From UBA1715 sp045600045 (GTDB lineage: Bacteria > Bacteroidota > Bacteroidia > Bacteroidales > UBA1715): a stretch of 17,203 bases of DNA. The position numbers were made by a program, and so were the translations under genes. The stretch covers positions 1 through 17,203 of the forward strand of contig JAZRXD010000013.1 in assembly GCA_045600045.1 (NCBI GenBank). Direction: 5' to 3'. This document shows, piece after piece, positions 1-6,382 of the stretch (the stretch's first letter is position 1; each line of letters opens with the position of its first letter). The notes under the pieces were generated by a model. It did no database searches and was not told the origin of the DNA. It saw only the letters and a list, made by a program, of their open reading frames with translations.

Positions 1-191
1 CTGCGATAGCTACCATTAAAGCGTTCTATATAACTGTTCTGTGTCGGGCAGCCTGGCTGCGTATAAAGCAACGTAATGTCATTTGCCTTGCACCAGTCCA
101 TGAACTTGTGTGATGTAAATTCAGTTCCATTGTCACATCTTGTAAACTTCCCATTTTTTGGACATAGTAAAACTATGCAAATCTTTTCAAT
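1..191 (-). mobile_element. IS3-family transposase (OrfB) remnant, partial
   Basis: The minus strand reads as the C-terminal part of a DDE integrase core. It contains CDNGTEF, then a tryptophan-containing helix, TQPGCPTQNSYIERFNGSYR, and runs off the left edge. The Asp codon at 134-132 and the Glu codon at 26-24 are separated by exactly 35 residues, the D(35)E spacing of IS3-family and retroviral-type integrases. QPGxPTQN and IERFNG are typical of OrfB proteins of the IS2/IS407-like branch. Upstream, similarity fades near position 150 and the frame meets a TGA at 194-192, so the N-terminal half, including the first catalytic Asp, is absent here. I see no terminal inverted repeat. The piece is therefore most likely a decayed insertion sequence, although the part beyond the left edge is unseen. 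Family assignment is firm; subgroup is tentative. Confidence 0.85.
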
Positions 192-371
192 TCACAAATT
201 TTGTGGCTTATTTGTCATTGTTCAAATTTTGAGGAAGGAACATTCTTTTTTCTTACAAAGAAAAAAATCTTCAATTTTTCGTTTTGCTACGGATTCAAAA
301 ACAAAAAAAATAAAAAAGATTACTATCTTTGATAAGGTAAATTTTTGTATTAACATTAAAACAATTACGTT
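192..371. other. AT-rich spacer between IS remnant and glsB-like gene
   Basis: About 180 bases with no convincing gene. It holds an AT-rich hairpin with a 9-bp stem (246-254 pairing with 258-266, loop ACA) and, closer to the next gene, one match to the Bacteroidota -7 element. The short plus-strand reading frame that crosses this region starts antisense to the transposase remnant and has no recognisable features. Confidence 0.5.
324..331 (+). promoter_or_regulatory. Candidate -7 element for the glsB-like gene
   Basis: TATCTTTG fits the Bacteroidota -7 consensus TAnnTTTG and lies 40 bases before the start codon. No TTG or TTTG occurs at the expected distance upstream, so the promoter call is weak. 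Confidence 0.3.
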
Positions 372-602
372 ATGAGGGGATTACTTCTTTCACTCTTAAT
401 TGGTGCATTAGCTGGATTTTTAGGAAGCAAAATCTTCAGCGGTGCTGGTAAAGGATTGTTACTAAACTTACTCATCGGTATCGTCGGTGGTTTTCTTGGT
501 GGTTTAGTACTTGGCGGTGGTGGCCTTCTGTGGCAATTGATCAGTGCAACAGCCGGCTCAGTTTTACTTTTGTGGATTATTTCTCTAATCAAAAAGAAAT
601 AA
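372..602 (+). CDS. GlsB/YeaQ/YmgE family stress-response membrane protein
   Basis: A 76-residue, very hydrophobic, glycine-rich protein. It has three membrane segments, roughly residues 3-20, 28-49 and 53-72, with GxxxG-type packing motifs (GALAGFLGSK, GIVGGFLGG) and a basic C-terminus ending in KKK. Size, three-helix plan and Gly pattern match the transglycosylase-associated protein family (GlsB, YeaQ, YmgE; usually about 80 residues). Members sit in the inner membrane and are often induced by general or envelope stress; their biochemical role is unknown and the 'transglycosylase' label is historical. The ATG is chosen because it opens directly onto the first helix. There is no Shine-Dalgarno sequence. 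The gene is followed at once by a rho-independent terminator, so it is probably monocistronic. Confidence 0.85.
   Translation: MRGLLLSLLIGALAGFLGSKIFSGAGKGLLLNLLIGIVGGFLGGLVLGGGGLLWQLISATAGSVLLLWIISLIKKK
565..572 (+). promoter_or_regulatory. Possible internal promoter (-7) for the downstream lipoprotein
   Basis: TACTTTTG matches TAnnTTTG inside the 3' end of the glsB-like gene. The nearest upstream TTG is at 537-539, a 25-base spacing that is longer than usual. If used, its transcript would begin before the hairpin at 611-636. It could be a chance match in coding DNA. Confidence 0.2.
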
Positions 603-610
603 AACATTTC

Positions 611-641
611 AAGAAGAGACTGCAATGTCTCTTCTTTTTTT
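611..641 (+). terminator. Rho-independent terminator after the glsB-like gene
   Basis: A 10-bp perfect stem (611-620 pairing with 627-636, core GAAGAGAC/GTCTCTTC) with a six-base loop is followed by an unbroken run of T to position 641. It begins nine bases after the stop codon. The T-run ends one base before the ATG of the next gene. Confidence 0.85.
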
Positions 642-1115
642 ATGAAAAACATAGGTCTTTGTATATTGTCGATTTTTACGTTCGTCTGTTGTAAAAACAA
701 CTATCCCGAATATGACGAAATACCTACTGTTGAATTCAATTCGGCTTATACCACCATTGATTCTTCAGACAAAAAAATCAAATTCAATTTTATGCTCTAC
801 GATGGTGACGGAAATTTCGGACTCGATAATAAAGACACTGTTTTTCCATACGTTGACAGTTTCCAACAAAATTTTTATGCTTTCCCGCATTTTGTAGAAA
901 ACGGACAATACGAAGAGTTACCTTACAGCTTTAGTTTTCGGATTCCACGCCTACGTCCCGATGGTGATGAAAAATTCTTAAAAGCTTCCGTAACAATCGA
1001 CATGTATTTGTCGAAAACGGCATTTCCTTACGACAGCGTATTTTTCACATACTTTGTTTACGACAGGGATTTGAACAAAAGCAATCTTGATACTAGTTCT
1101 TTTATTACCTTCTAA
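642..1115 (+). CDS. Putative lipoprotein, unknown function, with DGDG acidic loop
   Basis: I do not recognise a named family. The 157-residue protein starts with a short signal-like stretch (residues 1-15, hydrophobic core GLCILSIFTFV) followed by Cys16-Cys17, so lipidation is plausible, but the lipobox (TFVC or FVCC) is not canonical. Residues 54-65 read DGDGNFGLDNKD, an Asp-rich loop resembling calcium-binding loops and seen in many uncharacterised Bacteroidota lipoproteins. The rest is mostly beta-type sequence rich in aromatics and ends in a hydrophobic strand. It is expected on the periplasmic or outer-membrane side. The start codon directly follows a terminator T-run, so expression needs read-through or a promoter inside the upstream gene. 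The only other in-phase support for the start is the signal-like N-terminus. Confidence 0.65.
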   Translation: MKNIGLCILSIFTFVCCKNNYPEYDEIPTVEFNSAYTTIDSSDKKIKFNFMLYDGDGNFGLDNKDTVFPYVDSFQQNFYAFPHFVENGQYEELPYSFSFRIPRLRPDGDEKFLKASVTIDMYLSKTAFPYDSVFFTYFVYDRDLNKSNLDTSSFITF

Positions 1116-1150
1116 AAAAAAGGAGGGACAACTTGGGGCGTCGTCCCTCC
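1114..1150 (-). terminator. Rho-independent terminator of purT-resB-ccsA
   Basis: Read on the minus strand, an 8-bp GC-rich stem (1150-1143 pairing with 1129-1122, GGAGGGAC/GTCCCTCC) is followed by eight T (1121-1114). It lies about 50 bases after the ccsA stop codon. On the plus strand the same hairpin has no T-run, so it is weaker for the lipoprotein gene, whose TAA stop at 1113-1115 overlaps the A-tract. Confidence 0.85.
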
Positions 1151-1202
1151 GAGAGGCTTTGTAAGAATAGAATAATTTCTTCGTTACAAATATACATTTT
1201 TT

Positions 1203-1970
1203 TTAATTCTTAATGCCAATATGTACTGAATTTTCTGGCGTCAATAGAAAATTCAAACCTAACCAACAAAAAAGAACAACCATAAACGAAACGACGGCTA
1301 ATGTTCTTGCAAGCGCTACATTTTCCCTTTGTGAATATCTCACATGTAAATACAATAGATATAACAACCACGAGACCAATGCCCACAATTCCTTTGGATC
1401 CCAAGTCCAATATCCACCCCATATGTTTTTCGCCCACAATGAACCCATAATTAAACCAAATGATAGACAAATAAAGCCAAGACTTATCAAATTATCTATT
1501 GTTTTCCAACCATTTTCTTGTTTGCGTTTCAATCCAAGCAAAGCGGCAATTCCTAAAAACGCATAACCAAACATATAAACCACAACATGAGGGACAAACC
1601 AAATACTTTGCAAAGCCAATGGTAATTGCGTCTCAATTGTTTCGTATTTAAAGAAATTTAACAACAAAAAGACTGTTGATAAAACAAATCCATATAATGT
1701 TATTGATTTACAACCACCTATCGTACAAGAAACACTTCCAACCACTGTTGCACAAAGAGCAAACAAAAAACGCGTTTCCCATACCGTTTTCATTGGTGGA
1801 TGTTGTTCCGAAATCCACAAATACACAAAATATGCAACCAACACAACAACCGAAATCCATGAGCAACATTTGGGAACATTACTATTCTCCTTTCGTAATA
1901 GAAACACACAAGCAAATAGTTGTAGAACAACCACTAAAACAACAATCAACAAGTATATTGCCTGTTCCAT
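1203..1970 (-). CDS. ccsA: Cytochrome c biogenesis protein CcsA/ResC family
   Basis: A polytopic membrane protein of 255 residues that works with ResB/CcsB in System II cytochrome c maturation: it takes haem across the inner membrane and presents it for attachment to CxxCH motifs of apocytochromes. The diagnostic WWD-type motif WGGYWTWDPKE is at residues 184-194, flanked by membrane helices. Candidate haem-ligand histidines are His57, His128 (in VPHVVVY) and His250 near the C-terminus, matching the family layout. About seven to eight hydrophobic segments are visible. I chose the ATG at 1970, where the resB stop and this start share one base (TGATG); a GTG three bases upstream is the alternative. 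It is the last gene of the purT-resB-ccsA operon. No apocytochrome gene is in the window, so its substrate is unknown. Confidence 0.92.
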   Translation of the reverse strand: MEQAIYLLIVVLVVVLQLFACVFLLRKENSNVPKCCSWISVVVLVAYFVYLWISEQHPPMKTVWETRFLFALCATVVGSVSCTIGGCKSITLYGFVLSTVFLLLNFFKYETIETQLPLALQSIWFVPHVVVYMFGYAFLGIAALLGLKRKQENGWKTIDNLISLGFICLSFGLIMGSLWAKNIWGGYWTWDPKELWALVSWLLYLLYLHVRYSQRENVALARTLAVVSFMVVLFCWLGLNFLLTPENSVHIGIKN

Positions 1971-2758
1971 CACGCACCTTTTTTAAGATTAACTTTTTGC
2001 AATGCAAACATCACAAGACCTATAGCCAACAATGCGAATCCCAGTTCCACAAATAATTGCCATCTATCATACAAAACATTGAACACACACATAACTTGCT
2101 GCCCATCTGGATTAGATTCATATTTTTTCAAACTGACAATCCATCCATTTTTAGCATAAGGTTCATTCACACGAATGGTAGAATAGTCATAATCCTCGTT
2201 GTTCCAAAAAAACTCCACATCAGCCACAACATCATTGATTTCATTCTGCGAAGTTATGTCAATATAAAACTTACTGATATTGATAACGAACGGAAGCTGG
2301 ACGTCTTCGTCTATACTACTTTGAGCCACATTATTTCTAAAATCTTGACATATGTTTATCTCGTACGATTGTCGATCGAACGAACCAAACGCCAATGCCG
2401 AAATAGCAAGCCACAAGCCCCAATGCGTAAAAATATACCACAAATTATTTTTATTAAATGGTATTGTCCGTTTTACCGCTGCAAAACCAAGCACAACAAG
2501 AAAAAAGAATATTATCGCAAAAAAATAAATGGAATGTGCAAGCAAATGAATGTCAAAACCGCCCCCTGCCCCTTTTTGTGGAACTACCCCCATAAACACA
2601 ACAACAACAAGTAGCAACACAATTGCCGCTATTGATGTTTTCACCGATCCTAAAAAACGAACAACTGCATTGTTACGTTTCCAAATATGGAAAATAACAA
2701 TGCAGTCGAACAATAGTAATAAAATCAGTGCATTTACTGGGAATGCAAGGATTTCCAT
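1970..2758 (-). CDS. resB: ResB/CcsB-like cytochrome c biogenesis protein, short form
   Basis: 262 residues with the ResB plan: hydrophobic segments near residues 8-25, 40-60, 72-95 and 107-124, a periplasmic domain of about 100 residues (around 128-232), and a final helix near 235-253. The segment RFLGSVKTSIAAIVLLLVVVVFMG is written here only in part as the signature: the start of ResB proteins commonly has a similar 'S-x-K/R-x-x' entry into the second helix. ResB acts with CcsA as the System II haem lyase/exporter. The protein is clearly shorter than typical ResB (over 400 residues), losing mainly periplasmic domain. Assignment rests on topology plus immediate linkage to ccsA. Its ATG shares one base with the purT stop (TAATG), and its own stop shares one base with the ccsA start, suggesting translational coupling. 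Confidence 0.8.
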   Translation of the reverse strand: MEILAFPVNALILLLLFDCIVIFHIWKRNNAVVRFLGSVKTSIAAIVLLLVVVVFMGVVPQKGAGGGFDIHLLAHSIYFFAIIFFFLVVLGFAAVKRTIPFNKNNLWYIFTHWGLWLAISALAFGSFDRQSYEINICQDFRNNVAQSSIDEDVQLPFVINISKFYIDITSQNEINDVVADVEFFWNNEDYDYSTIRVNEPYAKNGWIVSLKKYESNPDGQQVMCVFNVLYDRWQLFVELGFALLAIGLVMFALQKVNLKKGA

Positions 2759-3939
2759 TATTTTTCAACTTTCAATTTGTCGTACATTGCACGAACTTTT
2801 TCTTTTGCCTCTTCGATAGAATTACCGCGAGCCAAAAGAACCGCCATACGACGATGATCGTGAACTTCAGGTTTACCAAAAATTCTAATTTGCGTATCAG
2901 GAACCGATAAAACTTCTTCCAAATTGCTGAAAGAAACATTTTCACTATCACCACGAACAACAACAGCTTTCGAAGCCGATGGGCCATGAAATGCGATATT
3001 TGGAATCGGCAAACCAAGAATTGCACGTACGTGAAGTGAGAATTCCGACAAATCTTGCGAAATCATTGTAACCATACCAGTGTCATGTGGACGTGGAGAA
3101 ACTTCACTAAAAATAACATCATCACCTTTAATGAACATCTCAACCCCAAAAATACCACGACCACCAAGAGCGTCGGTTATTTTCTTAGCAATTTCCTGTG
3201 CTTTTTGCAAAGCTATATTCGACATTGGTTGTGGTTGCCAAGATTCTTGGTAATCTCCATCTTTTTGCCAGTGGCCTACAGGATTCAAGAAACTTGTTCC
3301 ATCTTTGTGGCGAACTGTCAACAGTGTAATTTCATAATCAAAATCAACAAAACCTTCTACAATAACTTTCCCTGCTCCAGCACGACCACCTTCTTGCGAA
3401 ATAGCCCAAGATTTATCAATATCGGCTTCTGTTTTAACAACACTTTGACCATGTCCAGAAGAACTCATAATTGGTTTCACAACACAAGGAATACCAACTT
3501 CCTTGATTGCATCCGTGTATTCTTTATAATTTGCGGCAAAACGGTAATTTGATGTTTTCAAACCTAATTCTTCCGCAGCCAAACGACGGATTCCTTCACG
3601 GTTCATTGTCAAAAATGTTGCACGAGCTGTAGGAATCACATTAAAACCTTCCTCTTCAAGTTCCAACAACGTTTTTGTAGCAATTGCTTCAACTTCAGGA
3701 ATAATATAATCCGGTTTTTCAGCGTATATGATTTCACGCAATTTGTCACCATCCAACATCGAAATCACATACGATTTGTGAGCGACCTGCATGGCTGGAG
3801 CATTTGCATATCTATCAACTGCAACCACCTCAATACCATAACGTTGCAATTCAATCGCAACTTCTTTTCCTAGTTCACCAGAACCACAAAGCAAGGCCTT
3901 TTTGCCACCTTCTTTGAAAACTGTACCGAATTTTGTCAT
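2758..3939 (-). CDS. purT: Formate-dependent phosphoribosylglycinamide formyltransferase (PurT)
   Basis: PurT makes formyl-GAR from GAR, formate and ATP, the folate-independent version of the third step of purine synthesis, in the cytoplasm. The 393-residue length is normal. It is an ATP-grasp enzyme: the N-terminal GAR-binding fold has GSGELGK at 19-25 and PEVEAIAT at 81-88; the ATP-binding part has VVKPIMSSSGHG at 153-164; the metal/ATP site has FGVEMF at 264-269 and SEVSPRPHDTGMVT at 278-291, which is diagnostic for PurT within the PurK/PurT group. The C-terminal domain ends with the MYDKLKVEK tail. It heads the operon with resB and ccsA, an association with no obvious biochemical link. 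The 170 bases upstream are shared with the divergently transcribed GH5 pair. Confidence 0.96.
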   Translation of the reverse strand: MTKFGTVFKEGGKKALLCGSGELGKEVAIELQRYGIEVVAVDRYANAPAMQVAHKSYVISMLDGDKLREIIYAEKPDYIIPEVEAIATKTLLELEEEGFNVIPTARATFLTMNREGIRRLAAEELGLKTSNYRFAANYKEYTDAIKEVGIPCVVKPIMSSSGHGQSVVKTEADIDKSWAISQEGGRAGAGKVIVEGFVDFDYEITLLTVRHKDGTSFLNPVGHWQKDGDYQESWQPQPMSNIALQKAQEIAKKITDALGGRGIFGVEMFIKGDDVIFSEVSPRPHDTGMVTMISQDLSEFSLHVRAILGLPIPNIAFHGPSASKAVVVRGDSENVSFSNLEEVLSVPDTQIRIFGKPEVHDHRRMAVLLARGNSIEEAKEKVRAMYDKLKVEK

Positions 3940-4109
3940 ACTTAAAAAGCTAAATTTATTTATGTCAAAAATAACAATTCAAAATACTTGAACTAAAAAA
4001 CAAGAATAGAAGTTATTGACAATTTTTATAAGTTTTGCACAATATTCAAAACATAAGAAATTTATAATTTGATATTCGTTATATTCGTAGCAAGAAATAA
4101 TTTTATGAA
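3940..4109. promoter_or_regulatory. Divergent purT / GH5 intergenic region
   Basis: An AT-rich 170-base region that must hold promoters in both directions. For purT, minus-strand TATTTTTG at 3973-3966 fits TAnnTTTG, though no good -33 TTG is spaced correctly. For the GH5 pair, only near-matches with one extra spacer base occur (TA-AGT-TTTG ending at 4037, TA-TAA-TTTG at 4063-4071). No palindromic operator stands out. Promoter placement is therefore uncertain. Confidence 0.4.
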
Positions 4110-5132
4110 ATGGGCAATTTTAAATTAGGCACTGGAATTAATGTAAGCCATTGGCTTTCGCAATCAGACAAACGGGGCGAAGAACGGGCAAAACAAATTA
4201 GTAAAAAAGACTTCGACGCTATTGCGGCCATGGGCTTTGAGCACGTACGACTTCCAATTGACGAAGAACAGATGTACGACGAAAATCTCAACCGCCATGA
4301 TGATGCTTTTGCATTGATGAAACAAGCTATAGAATGGACGTTGGAAAACAATATGAATATTGTAATTGATCTTCATATCACTCGTGCGCATTATTTTTTG
4401 ACCGAAAACGAAAACACATTATTTTCCGATCCTGCGGCGCAACAACACATGATTGATATGTGGAAAGATTTGCAGAAATTTTTACAAGAATATCCGACCG
4501 ACAGACTTGCATACGAACTACTGAATGAAGCCATAGCTCCAACACACGAAGCACTGAACGACCTTGAAGCACGTCTTATTTCTGCTATTCGCGAAAAGGA
4601 ACAAGATAGATTCATTGTTGTTGGCTGCGATTGGCAACAATCCGTTGTCACAATGAAATACTTGCAAGTTCCGAAAAACGACAAAAATCTAATCATCAGT
4701 TTCCACTACTACAATCCCCTATTTATCACTCATTATGGAACTTGGTGGACACCAATGAAAGATTACAAAGACAAAGTTGAATATCCTGGTGTTTTTAGTC
4801 CCAAACCAGAATTTTACGAAAATCTTGATCCAAAATTAGAAAATCAATATCGTAGTTTAACAGGGATATGGAACAAAGATTATTTATTTCAACAAATAAA
4901 ACCTTGTATCGACAAAGGCAAAGAATTGGGACTGCAAGTATATTGCGGCGAATTCGGCGCCTACCCATATTATCTTGAAAAAACACCTCGATTAAACTGG
5001 TACAAAGACATTTGCGCTATTTTCAAAGAAAATAACATTGCCAATGCGCACTGGTGTTACAAAGGTGACTTCCCGATAGTTGACGAAAATCGAACACCAA
5101 ATGAACTTCCAAACATTCTACTTAACAAATAA
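4110..5132 (+). CDS. GH5 family glycoside hydrolase, no signal peptide
   Basis: A 340-residue (beta/alpha)8-type cellulase-like enzyme. GH5 landmarks are present in order: HVRLPI at 45-50, DLHI at 87-90, YELLNE at 135-140 with Glu140 as predicted acid/base, FHYYNP at 198-203, YCGEFG at 278-283 with Glu281 as predicted nucleophile, and AHWCYKGDF at 313-321 supplying the active-site Trp. The family retains configuration and acts on beta-glucans, mannans or related chains; the substrate cannot be read from the sequence. The protein begins almost at the catalytic fold (MGNFKLGTGINVSHW). An in-frame TAA about four codons upstream excludes a hidden signal peptide, so it should stay in the cytoplasm. 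Four bases separate its stop from the start of the paralogous lipoprotein gene, so the two are probably cotranscribed. An out-of-frame ATG at 4105 overlaps the chosen start. Confidence 0.9.
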   Translation: MGNFKLGTGINVSHWLSQSDKRGEERAKQISKKDFDAIAAMGFEHVRLPIDEEQMYDENLNRHDDAFALMKQAIEWTLENNMNIVIDLHITRAHYFLTENENTLFSDPAAQQHMIDMWKDLQKFLQEYPTDRLAYELLNEAIAPTHEALNDLEARLISAIREKEQDRFIVVGCDWQQSVVTMKYLQVPKNDKNLIISFHYYNPLFITHYGTWWTPMKDYKDKVEYPGVFSPKPEFYENLDPKLENQYRSLTGIWNKDYLFQQIKPCIDKGKELGLQVYCGEFGAYPYYLEKTPRLNWYKDICAIFKENNIANAHWCYKGDFPIVDENRTPNELPNILLNK

Positions 5133-5136
5133 CATC

Positions 5137-6261
5137 ATGAAAAAATTACTGGGCATATTTCTTCTCACAGCAACAACGATGGCACTTACAAGCTGTTCTA
5201 TTTCCGAAAAATTAGAAGTTTCTCAAATTGTTGTCGATAACTTTAAATTAGGCACGGGAGTAAACGTAAGCCACTGGCTTTCTCAATCAGACCGCCGCGG
5301 CGAAGAACGTGCGAAACAAATCACAAAAAAAGATTTTGATGCAATTGCCTCTATGGGATTTGAACACGTACGCCTTCCGATAGACGAAGTTCAGATGTAC
5401 GATGAAAATATGAACCGTAACAATGATGCTTTTACATTGTTGGAAAATGCAATTAATTGGACATTGGAAAACAATATGAACATCATTATCGATATGCACA
5501 TCACCCGTTCTTTCCACTTCAACAACGAAAATGCGGAAGGAAATACTCTTTTCCAAAGCGAGGAAGCACAACAACATTTAGTTACAATGTGGAAAGACCT
5601 GCAAAAATTCCTTTGTAAATATCCCAATGACAGATTGGCTTACGAACTGCTTAACGAAGCAATTTCTCCAACTCACGAAGGGTTAAATAAATTGGAAGGC
5701 AGATTGATTTCCGCAATCCGCGAACTAGAACCAAACCGTTTCATTGTTGTTGGTTCCAATTGGCAAGGTTCACCAGAAACAATTCAATATATGCAATTGC
5801 CTCCGAACGATAAACATTTAATCATTACTTTCCACTACTACAATCCATTGCTGTTCACCCACCATCAAGCGCCATGGACTGTAATCAAAAATTACGACGG
5901 ACCTATCACTTATCCTGGTATGTTAATTTCAGACACCACAATTTTGGAAAAATATGACGCTGAAACTAAACAAGCATGTTTGAATTACAATGGTTACTGG
6001 GATAAAGATACGCTTTACAACCAAATAAAACCAGCAATCGACAAGGCAGCAGAGTTTGGTGTGCAAGCTTATTGCGGTGAATTTGGCGTATATCCGAAAA
6101 CCATAGATTCAACAATGCGCCTTCAATGGTACAAAGACATCTGTTCTATTTTCAGAGAAAACAACATTGCAAATGCCCATTGGTGCTACAAAGGAGATTT
6201 TCCAACAGTTGATGAAAATTTAAATCCGACAGACATTCCTGCAATCTTATTGAACAAATAA
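5137..6261 (+). CDS. GH5 family glycoside hydrolase, lipoprotein paralogue
   Basis: A 374-residue paralogue of the preceding gene with long stretches of identical residues (for example GFEHVRLPIDE and RLAYELLNEAI). It starts with a lipoprotein signal peptide: MKK, a hydrophobic core at 4-16 and lipobox LTSC with Cys20, then a roughly 15-residue linker before the catalytic fold at NFKLGTG. Predicted acid/base is Glu174 (YELLNE), predicted nucleophile Glu315 (YCGEFG), with FHYYNP at 232-237 and AHWCYKGDF at 347-355. The residues after Cys20 (SISEK) are not strongly acidic like known Bacteroidota surface-export signals, so periplasm-facing anchoring is slightly favoured over surface display; this is inference. 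I start at ATG 5137 because it gives the signal peptide; the longer upstream reading frame only overlaps the previous gene. Substrate unknown. Confidence 0.92.
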   Translation: MKKLLGIFLLTATTMALTSCSISEKLEVSQIVVDNFKLGTGVNVSHWLSQSDRRGEERAKQITKKDFDAIASMGFEHVRLPIDEVQMYDENMNRNNDAFTLLENAINWTLENNMNIIIDMHITRSFHFNNENAEGNTLFQSEEAQQHLVTMWKDLQKFLCKYPNDRLAYELLNEAISPTHEGLNKLEGRLISAIRELEPNRFIVVGSNWQGSPETIQYMQLPPNDKHLIITFHYYNPLLFTHHQAPWTVIKNYDGPITYPGMLISDTTILEKYDAETKQACLNYNGYWDKDTLYNQIKPAIDKAAEFGVQAYCGEFGVYPKTIDSTMRLQWYKDICSIFRENNIANAHWCYKGDFPTVDENLNPTDIPAILLNK

Positions 6262-6322
6262 CTTGTGTTAAAGTTTCTTTAAAAGATTTATCAACACACT
6301 CGCTTTTAATGATTAAATTTCC

Positions 6323-6330
6323 TAACTTTG
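6323..6330 (+). promoter_or_regulatory. Candidate promoter (-7 element) of the rnf operon
   Basis: TAACTTTG matches TAnnTTTG and lies 52 bases before the rnfC start. The -33 region is only T-rich (TTTT at 6304-6307), so the match is partial. No clear terminator separates it from the GH5 gene; the weak TGTGTT/AACACA pairing around 6266-6299 lacks a T-run. Read-through from the GH5 genes remains possible. Confidence 0.4.
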
Positions 6331-6382
6331 TTGAATAAAGAATTTTTAAACAATATTTATTAATAGGTAAACCTTTTGAATT

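Noticed and set aside
76..375. 99-residue plus-strand reading frame
   Set aside because: It begins antisense to the transposase remnant and crosses an AT-rich spacer; Phe/Lys-rich composition with no domain or family features.
2057..2614. 185-residue plus-strand reading frame
   Set aside because: Lies fully antisense to resB; composition reflects the opposite strand and no motif is recognisable.
3055..3552. 165-residue plus-strand reading frame
   Set aside because: Antisense to the conserved core of purT; rich in Asn, Thr and Phe with no protein-like features.
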